Positions 54,840-64,000 are shown, counted from the first letter of the stretch. The stretch is DNA of 64,000 nucleotides from Alloprevotella sp. oral taxon 473 str. F0040 (GCF_000318095.2 NZ_KB290716.1:20426-84425); one strand, 5' to 3'. Translations and numbers: made by a program. The notes: a model not told the origin generated them from the letters alone.

Positions 54840-57800
54840 TTATTCTTTGATACTGAATTTAGACAAGAAAGCCTTTGCCTGCTTAACACTGCTCCATTTG
54901 CGAGCGTATCCAGCAGAGAGTGACTTATCGAAAAGCAATGCCTTACCGATGGTATGCACCACAGCATACGAGCTACTGCGGATATATTGAGGAGCAGTTT
55001 CGCGATCGTAGTTGGCATCACGCACCAATTGGTTGTAAGGTGCCACCACAGGGACGGTTTGTCCGCTTTCGTCCTTCAACACAATACTGTTAGGAGTCTG
55101 CGACACATTCAACTTCATATACACCTTCGTCTCATTGTTTACACTAGAGGTGGAGTATTCTTCCTTGCTTGTCACATTGTCCACAAACACGCTTTCGTCT
55201 TGGAAGTGGTATTTTAAGAAGTTGACCAAAGTAGTGATCATAGCTTGCGCCTTGATTTTCACTTCACCATTGTGCTTATTCACTGCATCTACTTCCTTCT
55301 GATTACTCTTATCATCTGCGAGTTTTACTTCAGCTTGGAGATTATCAGTGAGATACTTCTCAATTTTTTCCCAAGTGGGAAGTCCCTTGTCCACCTCAGC
55401 CTTTACAGCTTCATTAGTAGGAGCGTAGATGGTATAACGATAGTTATTGAAGAAACGCACGAGCTTATCATCCTTGGTACCGGCATTAAACACTTGTCCA
55501 GCCTTATTACCTGCTACAAAGACATAATATTTCAGAGCCACCTTTTCACGTTCCTTACCAGCAGCATCGTCTAACTTCTTAGCCTTGAGAGAATCATACA
55601 AACCTGCTTTATCAAGAACATCAGTATTCAAGCCATCGCAAAGCTTCATAAACTCCGCATAGTCTGTATTCTTGGTCAAGATTTGGTAAGCAGAATGAGT
55701 CGTAGCCTGCAAAGGACGATCAAGAAGGTAGGTCATACCATTACCATAACCATTCTTTTCGCGTGTTTGGTCATACTCTGCTGTAATCGTTGATTGATAG
55801 GCTGCTCCCGTACCTTGGAGTTGTTCGGCCAAGCCTCCCATCAAAGTAGTACCCTTTCCGCGTTTACCAGTGCTGGTTACCATGATTGGAGCCCCCTCAC
55901 GAGACAAGAAATACTTGCGTTCGGCGTTAATACCTTGCACATCATTATTGTCGTGTACCACGATGTGATGGTTCACCATCTCAATCAAGAGTTTCTTCTT
56001 GATATAACCTACCCCCTGGTCGATCGTTACGTGACCTTCATGGTGGTAGTTTCTTTCTTCTTGGTCTTTAGTTTGTGGACCAGTGTTCAGGTTCAAGCGA
56101 TAAGCCAACTGGCGCACACCCAAAGTCTTCACACCACTTCCCGCACCACGCGTATTAGTAGGCTCCCAACGATAATAAATCTGGCGATTTCTCATCATGG
56201 AGGCAGGATCAATGTAACCAAAGTTCTTCAATCCATCGTCTGTAGGTACAAAGAAGGAGAAGCGGCTTTGCATTGCCTTCAAATAAGTTGAGAAGTACTG
56301 CTGCAAAGGTGCTTTAGCATAGTCACTACCTTGCACAAAAGAATCGTCGGCACGAACCACAGTACGTACTATTTGCGTGTTACTGCTATAAAGTGCAGGA
56401 GCCAACACAGAAGCATAGTCCGCAGGTGAAACCACACGATTCATTACATAGACCACACCATTGTTTGCTAAAAGAGTCTTGTCAATGACAGACTTATAAG
56501 CCGCCTCACTTGGATAGTCACGAAGGGGGAACATGGGGTCACGCGCATCATTCATAATGGTGAGGTACTTTGAAGGAACGCTCTCATTGAATGAGGGTTT
56601 CATCAAGTTATTCACCAAAGGCTGCACGATATCCAAAGGAATTTGGTCGATGTGTTTCAGAAGATTCTCTTCGTTCACCTCAAGATCCTTAAGACCATAA
56701 CGTTCAAGCAGCACTTGCCCCGCGCCACGCAAGAAATAATCTCTCAATGCTTTGTCACTGGGAACAAACATCACGCCCATGTCTTTCTCCTTCTCCGTGC
56801 CACCTTCAGGCTTATAAGAGTTCCAGCCTGGATCGTAAGTCAGGAGGGGGAAATCATTATTTACAATGCGATCAGGCCCAGTAGTCAAGCGGCCTGTCTT
56901 AGTATTGATTGCAAAATAGCGTTTTTCAAAGATAGAGTCTATACTATTATTATGGAGAGCTTTGTAGTTCTCTGTCAGTGTTGCATCATAATAAGGTGCG
57001 CTGAAACGATCTAAGATGTGGCTAAAGATATTAGTTTCGCCATTACTGCGAATCTCTTCTGCCATACTGCTGGGTGGAACCAACACCTTATCAAGCACAT
57101 GAAAATAACCATTCAAGCATACAACGTCTTGCTCCATCACACGATTACCAAAGACATAAGCACGAGTAGGATCACTTTCATTCCAGCCATTCTTATCTCC
57201 AACAATAAAGGCCACATCGCTACGTCTAACGCGCTGCTCCTTCATATTGTTTTCTATGAAGTGTGTCATCATAGGCTCAGAGTCATCTGTCGCCATAAGG
57301 ATACTCTTACCCTTATCACCCTTGAAGCGGTCCCAATAGTGTTTTTCGCCTTCCACCTGACTATAATTAGTAGGAAGCTCTTCTGGACGCCACAAACGCA
57401 CACTATCCACAACAGCAGCTGCAGAGTTCTGGCGCAAAGCGAGGTTTTTATCGCCATTGTCTGCATTACCCATCATCTCGATCACATAGGCATTATTGAG
57501 CTGTGCACCATTGAAGAGAATACGCTTTTGGGCATCGGTGAGTTGTTCATAAGAACTAACTCCCCATTTATTGTTCTTGAAGAATTCCTCATAAGCCGCA
57601 TCTGGAGCGACAAACAGCGTTTTACTACCCGTCTTCGACATCACCTCCTTATAACCGAGGTCTTCGATTAGACGCACTGTGTAGTTAAACTTATTACGCC
57701 CCTTGAGTTCATCATAGATACTACCACCCAAGAAACTCGGACGAGTCTCATCGAGCTTATAGTCATCTTGACAAGAGTACGTGATGCCGCCAATTGAGAG

Positions 57801-57872
57801 CAACAGGAAAGCTCCAATCATGGTCTTTCCCATTCTGCAAAAACGGTTTTTCATACACATGCTTTTTATCAT
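54840..57872 (-). CDS. Large fasciclin (FAS1) domain lipoprotein, first gene of the operon
   Basis: A 1010-residue lipoprotein. The signal peptide ends TYSC (Cys34) and is followed by QDDYK, close to a surface-export signal. Four FAS1-like domains can be traced by their opening motif: SKTLFVAPDAAYEEFF (~84), GVMFVPSDKALRDYF (~366), FSFFVPTDDGLKNF (~538) and YTIYAPTNEAVKAEV (~812). Each ends in a motif like GYFHVLDKVLVP or NGVVYVMNRVVSP. No enzyme motif is seen. Three in-frame ATGs occur in the first 18 codons; the first is used. A clear promoter lies 75 bases upstream, so it opens the operon. Confidence 0.87.
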   Translation of the reverse strand: MIKSMCMKNRFCRMGKTMIGAFLLLSIGGITYSCQDDYKLDETRPSFLGGSIYDELKGRNKFNYTVRLIEDLGYKEVMSKTGSKTLFVAPDAAYEEFFKNNKWGVSSYEQLTDAQKRILFNGAQLNNAYVIEMMGNADNGDKNLALRQNSAAAVVDSVRLWRPEELPTNYSQVEGEKHYWDRFKGDKGKSILMATDDSEPMMTHFIENNMKEQRVRRSDVAFIVGDKNGWNESDPTRAYVFGNRVMEQDVVCLNGYFHVLDKVLVPPSSMAEEIRSNGETNIFSHILDRFSAPYYDATLTENYKALHNNSIDSIFEKRYFAINTKTGRLTTGPDRIVNNDFPLLTYDPGWNSYKPEGGTEKEKDMGVMFVPSDKALRDYFLRGAGQVLLERYGLKDLEVNEENLLKHIDQIPLDIVQPLVNNLMKPSFNESVPSKYLTIMNDARDPMFPLRDYPSEAAYKSVIDKTLLANNGVVYVMNRVVSPADYASVLAPALYSSNTQIVRTVVRADDSFVQGSDYAKAPLQQYFSTYLKAMQSRFSFFVPTDDGLKNFGYIDPASMMRNRQIYYRWEPTNTRGAGSGVKTLGVRQLAYRLNLNTGPQTKDQEERNYHHEGHVTIDQGVGYIKKKLLIEMVNHHIVVHDNNDVQGINAERKYFLSREGAPIMVTSTGKRGKGTTLMGGLAEQLQGTGAAYQSTITAEYDQTREKNGYGNGMTYLLDRPLQATTHSAYQILTKNTDYAEFMKLCDGLNTDVLDKAGLYDSLKAKKLDDAAGKEREKVALKYYVFVAGNKAGQVFNAGTKDDKLVRFFNNYRYTIYAPTNEAVKAEVDKGLPTWEKIEKYLTDNLQAEVKLADDKSNQKEVDAVNKHNGEVKIKAQAMITTLVNFLKYHFQDESVFVDNVTSKEEYSTSSVNNETKVYMKLNVSQTPNSIVLKDESGQTVPVVAPYNQLVRDANYDRETAPQYIRSSSYAVVHTIGKALLFDKSLSAGYARKWSSVKQAKAFLSKFSIKE

Positions 57873-57946
57873 TTATTATGTATTCGTTTTATTGTTGCAA
57901 GTTAAAACCGTATGGACTTAAGGGTGATTCTATCCACACGACTTCG

Positions 57947-57978
57947 CAAAATTAGTCGAAAAGCAACTACTGACCAAA
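57947..57978 (-). promoter_or_regulatory. Promoter of the FAS1-SusCD operon
   Basis: On the minus strand, TTTG (57978-57975), 20 bases, then TAATTTTG (57954-57947): an exact match to the Bacteroidota consensus. It is 75 bases upstream of the first FAS1 gene. No second consensus promoter was noticed inside the operon. Confidence 0.8.
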
Positions 57979-58908
57979 TTTCCACGGACTATTTTTCGCC
58001 TCTCACATTAAGTTTTTTAATACTCAGGCTGAGTGCTAGCAAAATCTAGGTAATCTCTTTCATTTTTCAAGCAGGAAATGAATATTATTTACATATCCAT
58101 CCAGATAAAGCAGATTATACCCGAATATAGGCGAGTACACTTTGCAAAAACTACTATTAAAACTGCACACACTATTCATTTTTACCTTCCTAAAAATCGC
58201 AATAATCAAAAACAAAAATACACACTTAACAACATTATATATCATATAAGAAAATAACTCTTATATCAACTCCACCAACATCCTTACGATAATCGAAGCA
58301 AAATTCAATGCTAGCTAACGGCATAAAAGGAAAAGCGACTCACCAGCTTGGGCAACCCAGCCAACGAATGAACTTTCCATATTGACAACTCCAAAGCTTC
58401 ACGAGCAATCTATCCATTTCCCTTCAACCGCTATGCTTCATGCTCTAAAGATGATTCAGACAGCAACTCGCCGAACTCTCCTCCGTTCTAGAATCACCCT
58501 ATTATCACATTCAATCTGAACGCAAAATCTTGAGCTCAAAATCGGACAAACACCCTAGTCATCTCCTACACCGCTCAAAAAAAGTCACTTATATCTCACA
58601 TCCGCAACAAAAGCAAGAGACCAAAAAACAACATGGCCACCTTCAAGCATCCTATCTATCAACTTATTATCATCACTTTCTCACTTCAACAGAAAACAAG
58701 GAAACAGAATAAACCCACGAAATTAAAAGACATTTCAAATAGAAGCTTTCAGACATTATTCGTAAAGTAAGACCTTAGCCCAACGAAAGAAAACGCTCAC
58801 ATTGCACATCTGGTGAAGATGCGCCCAACTGCACCCCATCTAACTCTATTGGCAACAGCAACTCAGTCCAACACACCCAAATGAAATCATACAACTCTAG
58901 CCCAAACT

Positions 58909-59020
58909 CTCGGAGGATTATAATAAATACTCCGAGAGTTCTGGCAAAATCTCCGAGAGTTTCGATAAAATCTCCGAGATATTTTTGAAAAACTCCTAGA
59001 TTTTCTGTGATTTCTCAGAG
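58909..59020 (+). repeat. Array C: six 7-bp dyads at exact 21-bp spacing
   Basis: Units at 58909 (CTCGGAG), 58930, 58951 and 58972 (CTCCGAG each), 58993 (CTCCTAG) and 59014 (CTCAGAG) are exactly 21 bases apart, with A/T-rich spacers. On the plus strand one frame reads heptads such as ISESFDK and ISEIFLK and ends in TCC-TAG (58997-58999). An in-frame stop at 58898 and the lack of an ATG argue against a standalone gene. It lies about 70 bases before the lepA promoter. It is the best preserved member of a family also found at 14015, 24038 and 39027. Confidence 0.85.
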
Positions 59021-59089
59021 AAAGTTTATCTACGTTGGAAGGACGAAAAAAAGAAGAAAGAGATTCCTCTAAAAGCTCTTCCATTGCTG

Positions 59090-59121
59090 TTTGTTCATAT
59101 CACACAAAATCAGTATCTTTG
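59090..59121 (+). promoter_or_regulatory. Promoter upstream of lepA
   Basis: TTTG (59090-59093), 20 bases, then TATCTTTG (59114-59121), an exact consensus match. The lepA ATG is at 59488, so the leader would be about 360 bases long, with no recognisable ORF or riboswitch in it. Confidence 0.65.
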
Positions 59122-59487
59122 CAGATGGTTGCCCTATGCGCAGCCTCTATTGGCCACACATTATAGCTCTTAACGCACTGATGTTACCTCTTCTCACCAG
59201 TACGATTTCTACCTCTAACAGAGCCCCCGCCTCACGCGCTATGTAAATGACTAAAAGTAGTTTGCGAATACGAATTGCCAACGCTCAGGAATTCCAACAT
59301 TGCAACAGCACCCTGGCAATTATCTCTCTGCGTTGTAGCCCGTCCTCAAGAGTTCAAATGTAATCATAGTGGCTTACATGGCTTTATCCTCGCTAACCCA
59401 CATGGCGAATAACGCTACAAACTCATTAAATAGCTGGTATTCAGTAAAAACTCTATACTTTTCCACCCTCTCATCTCAACAAGGCTC

Positions 59488-61269
59488 ATGAAGCACATCC
59501 GAAATTTCTGCATTATCGCCCACATTGACCACGGAAAAAGCACTTTGGCTGACCGATTGCTTGAACGCACGTCAACCATCAAGGTGACCGCAGGCCAAAT
59601 GCTCGATGACATGGACCTCGAAAAAGAGCGCGGTATCACCATCAAAAGTCACGCTATCCAGATGAATTATAAGTTGGATAACCAAGACTATGTGCTTAAC
59701 CTCATTGATACCCCAGGACACGTGGACTTTGCCTACGAGGTGAGCCGCTCCATTGCAGCTTGCGAAGGCTGTTTGTTGGTGGTAGACTCCACTCAAGGTG
59801 TGCAAGCACAGACGATATCCAACCTCTACATGGCTATTGAGCATGATTTGGAAATCATTCCTGTGCTCAACAAGTGCGACATGCCCAACTCTATGCCAGA
59901 AGAGGTGGAAGACGAAATCATCGAACTCATCGGCTGCAAACGCGAAGACATCATTCGTGCTTCGGGTAAGACGGGCGAAGGCATTGACGACATTCTCCGC
60001 GCTGTGGTAGAGCGCATCCCCGCTCCTGTGGGAGATCCAGATGCTCCCTTGCAGGCTTTGATTTTTGACTCGGTGTTCAACTCTTATCGTGGCATCATCG
60101 CCTACTTTAAGATCGTAAATGGCTCGATCAAAAGTGGAGAGAATGTGCTTTTTGTCAACACTGGCAAACAATATAAGGCCGATGAAGTGGGTGTGCTCAA
60201 GATGGAGCTTTCTCCCAAAAAGGAACTTTCCTGTGGCGATGTAGGCTATATTGTAAGTGGTATCAAGACAGCTACAGAAGTGAAAGTAGGCGATACCATC
60301 ACTACCGTCGAAAATCCTTGCCAAAAGGCTATTGAAGGTTTTGAAGAAGTGAAGCCCATGGTCTTCGCTGGTGTCTACCCTATCGAAACCGAAGACTTTG
60401 AACTCCTCCGTGCATCTTTGGAAAAACTCCAGCTCAACGATGCCTCTTTGTCCTTCCAACCCGAATCGTCTGTTGCACTCGGTTTCGGTTTCCGTTGCGG
60501 ATTCCTCGGACTCCTCCACATGGAAATCGTGCAAGAACGCCTAGACCGTGAGTTCAACATGAACGTCATCACCACCGTGCCCAACGTAAGCTACAACATC
60601 TACGACAAACACATGGAGATGAAAGAGGTGCACAACCCTGCTGGTATGCCCGATGCGATGGAGATCGACCACATCGAAGAGCCCTACATTCGCGCTTCTA
60701 TCATCACACGCACCGATTTCATCGGTAACATCATGACCCTCTGCTTGGGTAAACGTGGTGAACTCATCAAGCAGGAATACGTTTCGGGCGACCGTGTAGA
60801 ACTCCACTACGACATGCCACTGGCGGAAATCGTGATTGACTTCTACGACAAACTCAAATCTATCTCCAAGGGATACGCTTCGTTTGATTATCACCCCATC
60901 GGATTCCGCCCTTCAAAGCTCGTAAAACTCGATATTCTCCTCAATGGCGAACCCGTGGATGCCCTTTCTACGCTCACACACGTGGACAACTCCGTATACT
61001 TCGGCCGTCGCATGTGTGAAAAGCTCAAGGAATTGCTCCCACGTCAGCAGTTTGACATCGCCATCCAAGCCGCCATTGGTGCGAAAATCATTGCGCGCGA
61101 AACCGTAAAACAGTTGCGTAAAGACGTGACTGCCAAGTGTTATGGTGGTGACATCAGCCGTAAGCGCAAACTTCTCGAAAAACAAAAGCGCGGTAAGAAG
61201 AAGATGAAGGAAATCGGTAACGTACAGGTGCCTCAAAAGGCATTCCTTGCCGTGCTGAAACTCGACTAA
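59488..61269 (+). CDS. lepA: Elongation factor 4 (LepA)
   Basis: LepA is a ribosome-binding GTPase related to EF-G that affects translation initiation and back-translocation. The 593-residue protein has G1 [15 protein letters not shown] (about 10-24), G3 DTPGHVDF and G4 NKCDMP, then the EF-G-like domains and the LepA-specific C-terminal domain with [23 protein letters not shown]. Length is standard (~595-600). It is monocistronic or leads into pheS 163 bases later, preceded by a long leader from the promoter at 59090. Confidence 0.97.
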   Translation: MKHIRNFCIIAHIDHGKSTLADRLLERTSTIKVTAGQMLDDMDLEKERGITIKSHAIQMNYKLDNQDYVLNLIDTPGHVDFAYEVSRSIAACEGCLLVVDSTQGVQAQTISNLYMAIEHDLEIIPVLNKCDMPNSMPEEVEDEIIELIGCKREDIIRASGKTGEGIDDILRAVVERIPAPVGDPDAPLQALIFDSVFNSYRGIIAYFKIVNGSIKSGENVLFVNTGKQYKADEVGVLKMELSPKKELSCGDVGYIVSGIKTATEVKVGDTITTVENPCQKAIEGFEEVKPMVFAGVYPIETEDFELLRASLEKLQLNDASLSFQPESSVALGFGFRCGFLGLLHMEIVQERLDREFNMNVITTVPNVSYNIYDKHMEMKEVHNPAGMPDAMEIDHIEEPYIRASIITRTDFIGNIMTLCLGKRGELIKQEYVSGDRVELHYDMPLAEIVIDFYDKLKSISKGYASFDYHPIGFRPSKLVKLDILLNGEPVDALSTLTHVDNSVYFGRRMCEKLKELLPRQQFDIAIQAAIGAKIIARETVKQLRKDVTAKCYGGDISRKRKLLEKQKRGKKKMKEIGNVQVPQKAFLAVLKLD

Positions 61270-61432
61270 TCTCTCCCAGCCTCAGCATCTTTTATTTAAA
61301 AGACTAGACCCAAGTCCCATTAAGGAGCACACATCCTTGCTTGTGACACTCCATTCTTTCTCAGGATTTTAGCCTTAGTCTTCACTACATATTCGGAGCT
61401 TTGCTCCCTCTTTCTCGATAAAAATTAACATC

Positions 61433-62452
61433 ATGATAGAGAAAATCAAGCAGTTGCTCGCAGAAGTGCCGAGCCTTTCTGCACAAACTGACGAACAGCT
61501 CGAAGCACTTCGCTTGAAATACCTGAGCAAGAAAGGTCTTATTAACCAGCTCATGGCGGATTTCCGCAATGTTGCAGCAGATCAAAAGCGTGAAGTGGGT
61601 GTGTACATCAACCAATTGAAAGATGCACTCCAATCTCGCTTCAACGACCTCAAAGCGGAACTTGCCACCACCGAAGAAGATCACTCACATCTCGATCTCA
61701 CTCGCACGCCCTACCCCATTGCTTTGGGCACACGTCACCCTCTTTCGGTCGTGAAACAAGAAATCATCGACATTTTTGCTCGCATGGGCTTCTCACTCGC
61801 CGATGGCCCTGAAGTAGAAGACGACTGGCATGTATTTGGTTCCATGAACTTTGCCGAAGATCATCCAGCGCGCGACATGCAAGACACCTTCTTCATCGAA
61901 GCACATCCCGATGTGATCCTCCGCACCCACACTTCTAGCGTGCAAAGCCGCGTGATGGAACACACTAAGCCCCCCATCCGTGTGATTTGCCCTGGTCGTG
62001 TATACCGCAACGAAGCTATTTCTGCACGTGCACACTGCTTCTTCCACCAAGTAGAAGGCTTGTACATCGACAAAGATGTGTCATTCACCGACTTAAAACA
62101 AGTATTGCTCACCTTCGCGCGTGAGATGTTCGGTCCTGACACTCAGATTCGCTTGCGCCCCTCCTACTTCCCCTTCACCGAACCTTCTGCTGAAATGGAC
62201 ATTTCGTGCAATATCTGCGGTGGTGAAGGATGCGGATTCTGCAAACACACTGGCTGGGTGGAAATCCTCGGTTGCGGTATGGTAGACCCAGCTGTGCTTG
62301 AAGCTAACGGCATTGACTCCACTATCTATAAAGGCTACGCCTTCGGTATGGGTGTAGAGCGCATCACCAACTTGAAGTATCAAGTGAAAGACCTCCGTCT
62401 CTTCTCTGAAAACGATGTGCGCTTCCTCGACCAATTTATGGCAGCTCACTAA
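61433..62452 (+). CDS. pheS: Phenylalanine-tRNA ligase alpha subunit
   Basis: PheS (339 residues) is the catalytic subunit of the alpha2-beta2 phenylalanyl-tRNA synthetase. An N-terminal coiled coil (residues ~1-90, tRNA binding) is followed by the class II core with motif 2 around VICPGRVYRNEAISARAHCFFHQVEGL, the motif FPFTEPSAEMDISC and motif 3 GMGVERITNL. A CNICGGEGCGFCKHTGW zinc-like loop is also seen. pheT is not in the window, which is common in Bacteroidota where the two genes are unlinked. A terminator follows. Confidence 0.97.
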   Translation: MIEKIKQLLAEVPSLSAQTDEQLEALRLKYLSKKGLINQLMADFRNVAADQKREVGVYINQLKDALQSRFNDLKAELATTEEDHSHLDLTRTPYPIALGTRHPLSVVKQEIIDIFARMGFSLADGPEVEDDWHVFGSMNFAEDHPARDMQDTFFIEAHPDVILRTHTSSVQSRVMEHTKPPIRVICPGRVYRNEAISARAHCFFHQVEGLYIDKDVSFTDLKQVLLTFAREMFGPDTQIRLRPSYFPFTEPSAEMDISCNICGGEGCGFCKHTGWVEILGCGMVDPAVLEANGIDSTIYKGYAFGMGVERITNLKYQVKDLRLFSENDVRFLDQFMAAH

Positions 62453-62474
62453 TTAGAGCACTTTCCCCAAGTAG

Positions 62475-62513
62475 ATCCCCATAATATCTATGAGATATTG
62501 TGGGGATTTTTTC
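62475..62513 (+). terminator. Rho-independent terminator of pheS
   Basis: ATCCCCATAATATCT (62475-62489) pairs with AGATATTGTGGGGAT (62493-62507) with one G-U pair and a 3-base loop, followed by TTTTTTC. It begins 23 bases past the pheS stop. Confidence 0.88.
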
Positions 62514-62705
62514 TACAACAATGATATTACCCTCCCTCGCCTTAAGAGCTCTATAGCTGAATCTGACCACGACGATGACAGATAACCAGTGTCCTACGTG
62601 GAAAGTTCAATCCAAGAAGGGCATAAGCGGTCTTAAAAGCGAATATCTTTGCCATCTACTCCAAAAATAAGCCTTAAATATCCAAGTTGTATCAGCTAAA
62701 AGTAG

Positions 62706-62713
62706 TACCTTTG
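62706..62713 (+). promoter_or_regulatory. Possible -7 element upstream of pncA
   Basis: TACCTTTG matches TAnnTTTG, about 108 bases before the pncA start. The nearest TTG lies 16 bases upstream, shorter than the usual 19-21. TATCTTTG at 62644-62651 is an alternative, also without a good -33. The rest of the 368-base gap after the pheS terminator shows nothing else. Confidence 0.4.
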
Positions 62714-62820
62714 CTAAGAACAAAAACCCTTTTGCCAACAAGCAAATTGCACAAAAATAGGCTACTGATGCGACTCATCGCCACACACCTTAGTGATTTG
62801 CCCTTCAAAAACACAACCCC

Positions 62821-63390
62821 ATGTCTTCTTTACCCCTCAACTCTTCTGATATCCACCTCGTTGTCGTGGATTGCCAACATGATTTCTGCCATCCTGAAGG
62901 TGCGCTCTACGTGCCCCAAGGAGAGCGCGCAGTGGAAAACATTGCTAGCCTACTGAAAACTGGAAAAGTGGCGCGCGTCACCTTCACGCTCGACTGGCAT
63001 CCTCTCGACCACTGCTCTTTCAAACCACAAGGTGGGCAATGGCCCGTCCACTGTGTGCAATATAGTCGCGGAGTAGCTCTTGCAGAAAGTTTGATGGATC
63101 CTCCCCTCCTCTCCTCGCTGCATCCCACATTTGTGACCAAGGGAGCTAACCGCAACCAAGAAGAATATGGCGCCTTTGCTCAACCCTCTGTAGAAGAACT
63201 TGCATTGCTTCAGTCGGGCAAAGTGGTGGTATGTGGTATTGCTGGTGACTATTGTGTACTCGAAACGCTGAGAAATGTACTTAAAGTGCGTCCTGATGCA
63301 CAAGTGTTCATGGATGGCATCGCTTCGATTGACGGAGGCACCGCCCTCAACGAGTTTATGACTAAACATCAAATAGAGCGTTTCCAATAG
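62821..63390 (+). CDS. pncA: Nicotinamidase
   Basis: PncA hydrolyses nicotinamide to nicotinate for NAD salvage. The 189-residue protein of the cysteine hydrolase family shows the catalytic triad Asp17 (VVDCQHDF), Lys107 (VTKGANRN) and Cys145 (GIAGDYCVLETL) and the metal ligands Asp58, His60 and His64 (LDWHPLDHCSF). The start at 62821 gives the standard N-terminus. The downstream gene, 32 bases away, encodes nicotinate phosphoribosyltransferase, which uses its product, so the two form a salvage unit. Confidence 0.95.
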   Translation: MSSLPLNSSDIHLVVVDCQHDFCHPEGALYVPQGERAVENIASLLKTGKVARVTFTLDWHPLDHCSFKPQGGQWPVHCVQYSRGVALAESLMDPPLLSSLHPTFVTKGANRNQEEYGAFAQPSVEELALLQSGKVVVCGIAGDYCVLETLRNVLKVRPDAQVFMDGIASIDGGTALNEFMTKHQIERFQ

Positions 63391-63422
63391 TTACTCGAGA
63401 AAAATCTCCTAAGTAAAAAGCT

Positions 63423-64000
63423 ATGTTACCAACAACCTTCAATAAGCGCAGTATTGCCCTCCTCACCGACCTCTATGAAATTACCATGGCAAATGGTTAT
63501 TTCGAGGAAGGCAGAAAAGACACAGAAGTGGTATTTGATGTATTTTATCGACAAATCCCTGACCAAGGCGGTTTCGCCATCTTTGCTGGGTTGGAACAAA
63601 TCGTAGAATACATTGAGCATCTCCACTTTACATCGGAAGATGTAGACTATTTGCGCTCACTCAACCTATTCTCAGAGCCTTTCCTGCAATATCTTGCTCA
63701 TTTTTCTTTCTCTGGTAACATTGATGCCATCGCAGAAGGTACGATAATCTACCCGAACGAACCGCTGATGACGATAACGGCTCCTATTATTGAGGCACAA
63801 CTCATAGAGACGTTCTTGCTCACACAGATTAACCACCAGAGCCTCATCGCTACTAAAGCCAACCGCATCGTGAGAGCGGCTAAGGGCCGTGGTGTAGCCG
63901 ACATGGGCGCTCGTCGTGCGCATAATGTGGATGCAGCGGTGTATGGTGCGAGAGCTGCCTACATTGGAGGTGTTAACAGCACTGCGACCGTGCTTGCTGG
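63423..64000 (+). CDS. pncB: Nicotinate phosphoribosyltransferase, 5' part (cut by window end)
   Basis: Only the first 192 codons are in the window. The start ATG at 63423 is followed by MLPTTFNKRSIALLTDLY and EITMANGYFE, the typical N-terminus of the family, and by the phosphate-binding/catalytic stretch ADMGARRAHNVDAA. The enzyme converts nicotinate and PRPP into nicotinate mononucleotide. It lies directly after pncA and completes the salvage step. The stop codon and C-terminal part are beyond position 64000, so intactness cannot be checked. Confidence 0.93.
   Translation, partial: MLPTTFNKRSIALLTDLYEITMANGYFEEGRKDTEVVFDVFYRQIPDQGGFAIFAGLEQIVEYIEHLHFTSEDVDYLRSLNLFSEPFLQYLAHFSFSGNIDAIAEGTIIYPNEPLMTITAPIIEAQLIETFLLTQINHQSLIATKANRIVRAAKGRGVADMGARRAHNVDAAVYGARAAYIGGVNSTATVLA

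Larger units (their letters stand above)
57873..59487. other. Long intergenic region between the Sus operon and lepA
   Basis: This 1.6-kb A+T-rich gap separates divergent genes. It holds the Sus operon promoter, the 21-bp array C and a lepA promoter. Open frames of about 60 codons on both strands (58060-58245, 58530-58712, 58887-59084) lack recognisable features, and the last is only the antisense of array C. I see no RNA gene or mobile element here. Confidence 0.6.

Noticed and set aside
39417-57872. Conventional polysaccharide utilisation locus
   Set aside because: SusC/SusD pairs are present, but there is no carbohydrate-active enzyme, sulfatase or PUL-type regulator anywhere in the run.
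58887-59084. Minus-strand open frame of 65 codons with Ser-Arg heptads
   Set aside because: It is the antisense reading of array C; any 21-bp repeat gives heptads in open frames, and it has no start context or homology cue.

Overview
The window is a chromosomal segment from a member of the Bacteroidota, most likely the order Bacteroidales. The evidence is a pair of SusC/SusD outer-membrane systems, Bacteroidota-only families (DUF4924, DUF5715, a Rho with a long N-terminal insertion), several promoters of the form TTTG-N19/20-TAnnTTTG, no consistent Shine-Dalgarno sequences, and lipoprotein-rich envelope genes. The genus cannot be fixed from sequence alone; a Prevotellaceae- or Porphyromonadaceae-like organism is plausible. 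No rRNA, tRNA, CRISPR array or intact insertion sequence was seen.

Layout. 1-1.1 kb: intergenic DNA with a 24-bp inverted repeat and one phage-type small lipoprotein. 1.1-8.6 kb (minus strand): envelope and housekeeping run of a phosphoethanolamine-transferase-like sulfatase fold, acyltransferase 3, Sua5/TsaC, ClC channel, MenG/UbiE and AroE. 8.7-12.7 kb (minus): a twin-barrel outer membrane protein, an OmpA-domain protein and an MscS channel. 12.7-15.9 kb: prfA, an acidic lipoprotein and purM. 16-20 kb: lemA, a TPM-domain protein, an M15-like DUF5715 protein, DUF4924 and a LysE exporter. 20.1-24 kb: galactose operon galM-MFS-galK with its own promoter and terminator. 24.4-27.6 kb: yceD-rpmF-fabH-era. 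27.7-34 kb: rho, and divergently an ABC-F protein, rarA and L-rhamnose mutarotase. 34-38.5 kb: lipid A genes lpxD-lpxC-lpxA followed by a pRiA4b-ORF3-like gene and miaA. 39.3-58 kb (minus): one large apparent operon of seven genes, FAS1-SusC-SusD-FAS1-FAS1-SusC-SusD. 59.4-64 kb (plus): lepA, pheS, pncA and a truncated pncB-like gene.

Two things stand out. The first is the 18.5-kb operon, bounded by a good promoter and a terminator, which joins two SusC/SusD importer pairs to three multi-domain fasciclin lipoproteins and contains no carbohydrate-active enzyme or regulator. The second is a family of intergenic arrays of a 7-bp dyad (CTCNGAG and variants) repeated at exactly 21 bp, found at four places (about 14.0, 24.0, 39.0 and 58.9 kb). 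In each array one frame reads a degenerate heptapeptide with Ser-Glu at fixed positions and points toward the 5' end of the neighbouring gene. Other notable points are an LpxC without the FabZ domain usually fused to it in this phylum, a Rho with a ~330-residue low-complexity insertion carrying an AT-hook-like motif, and strong hairpins in the long intercistronic gaps of the gal and Sus operons.
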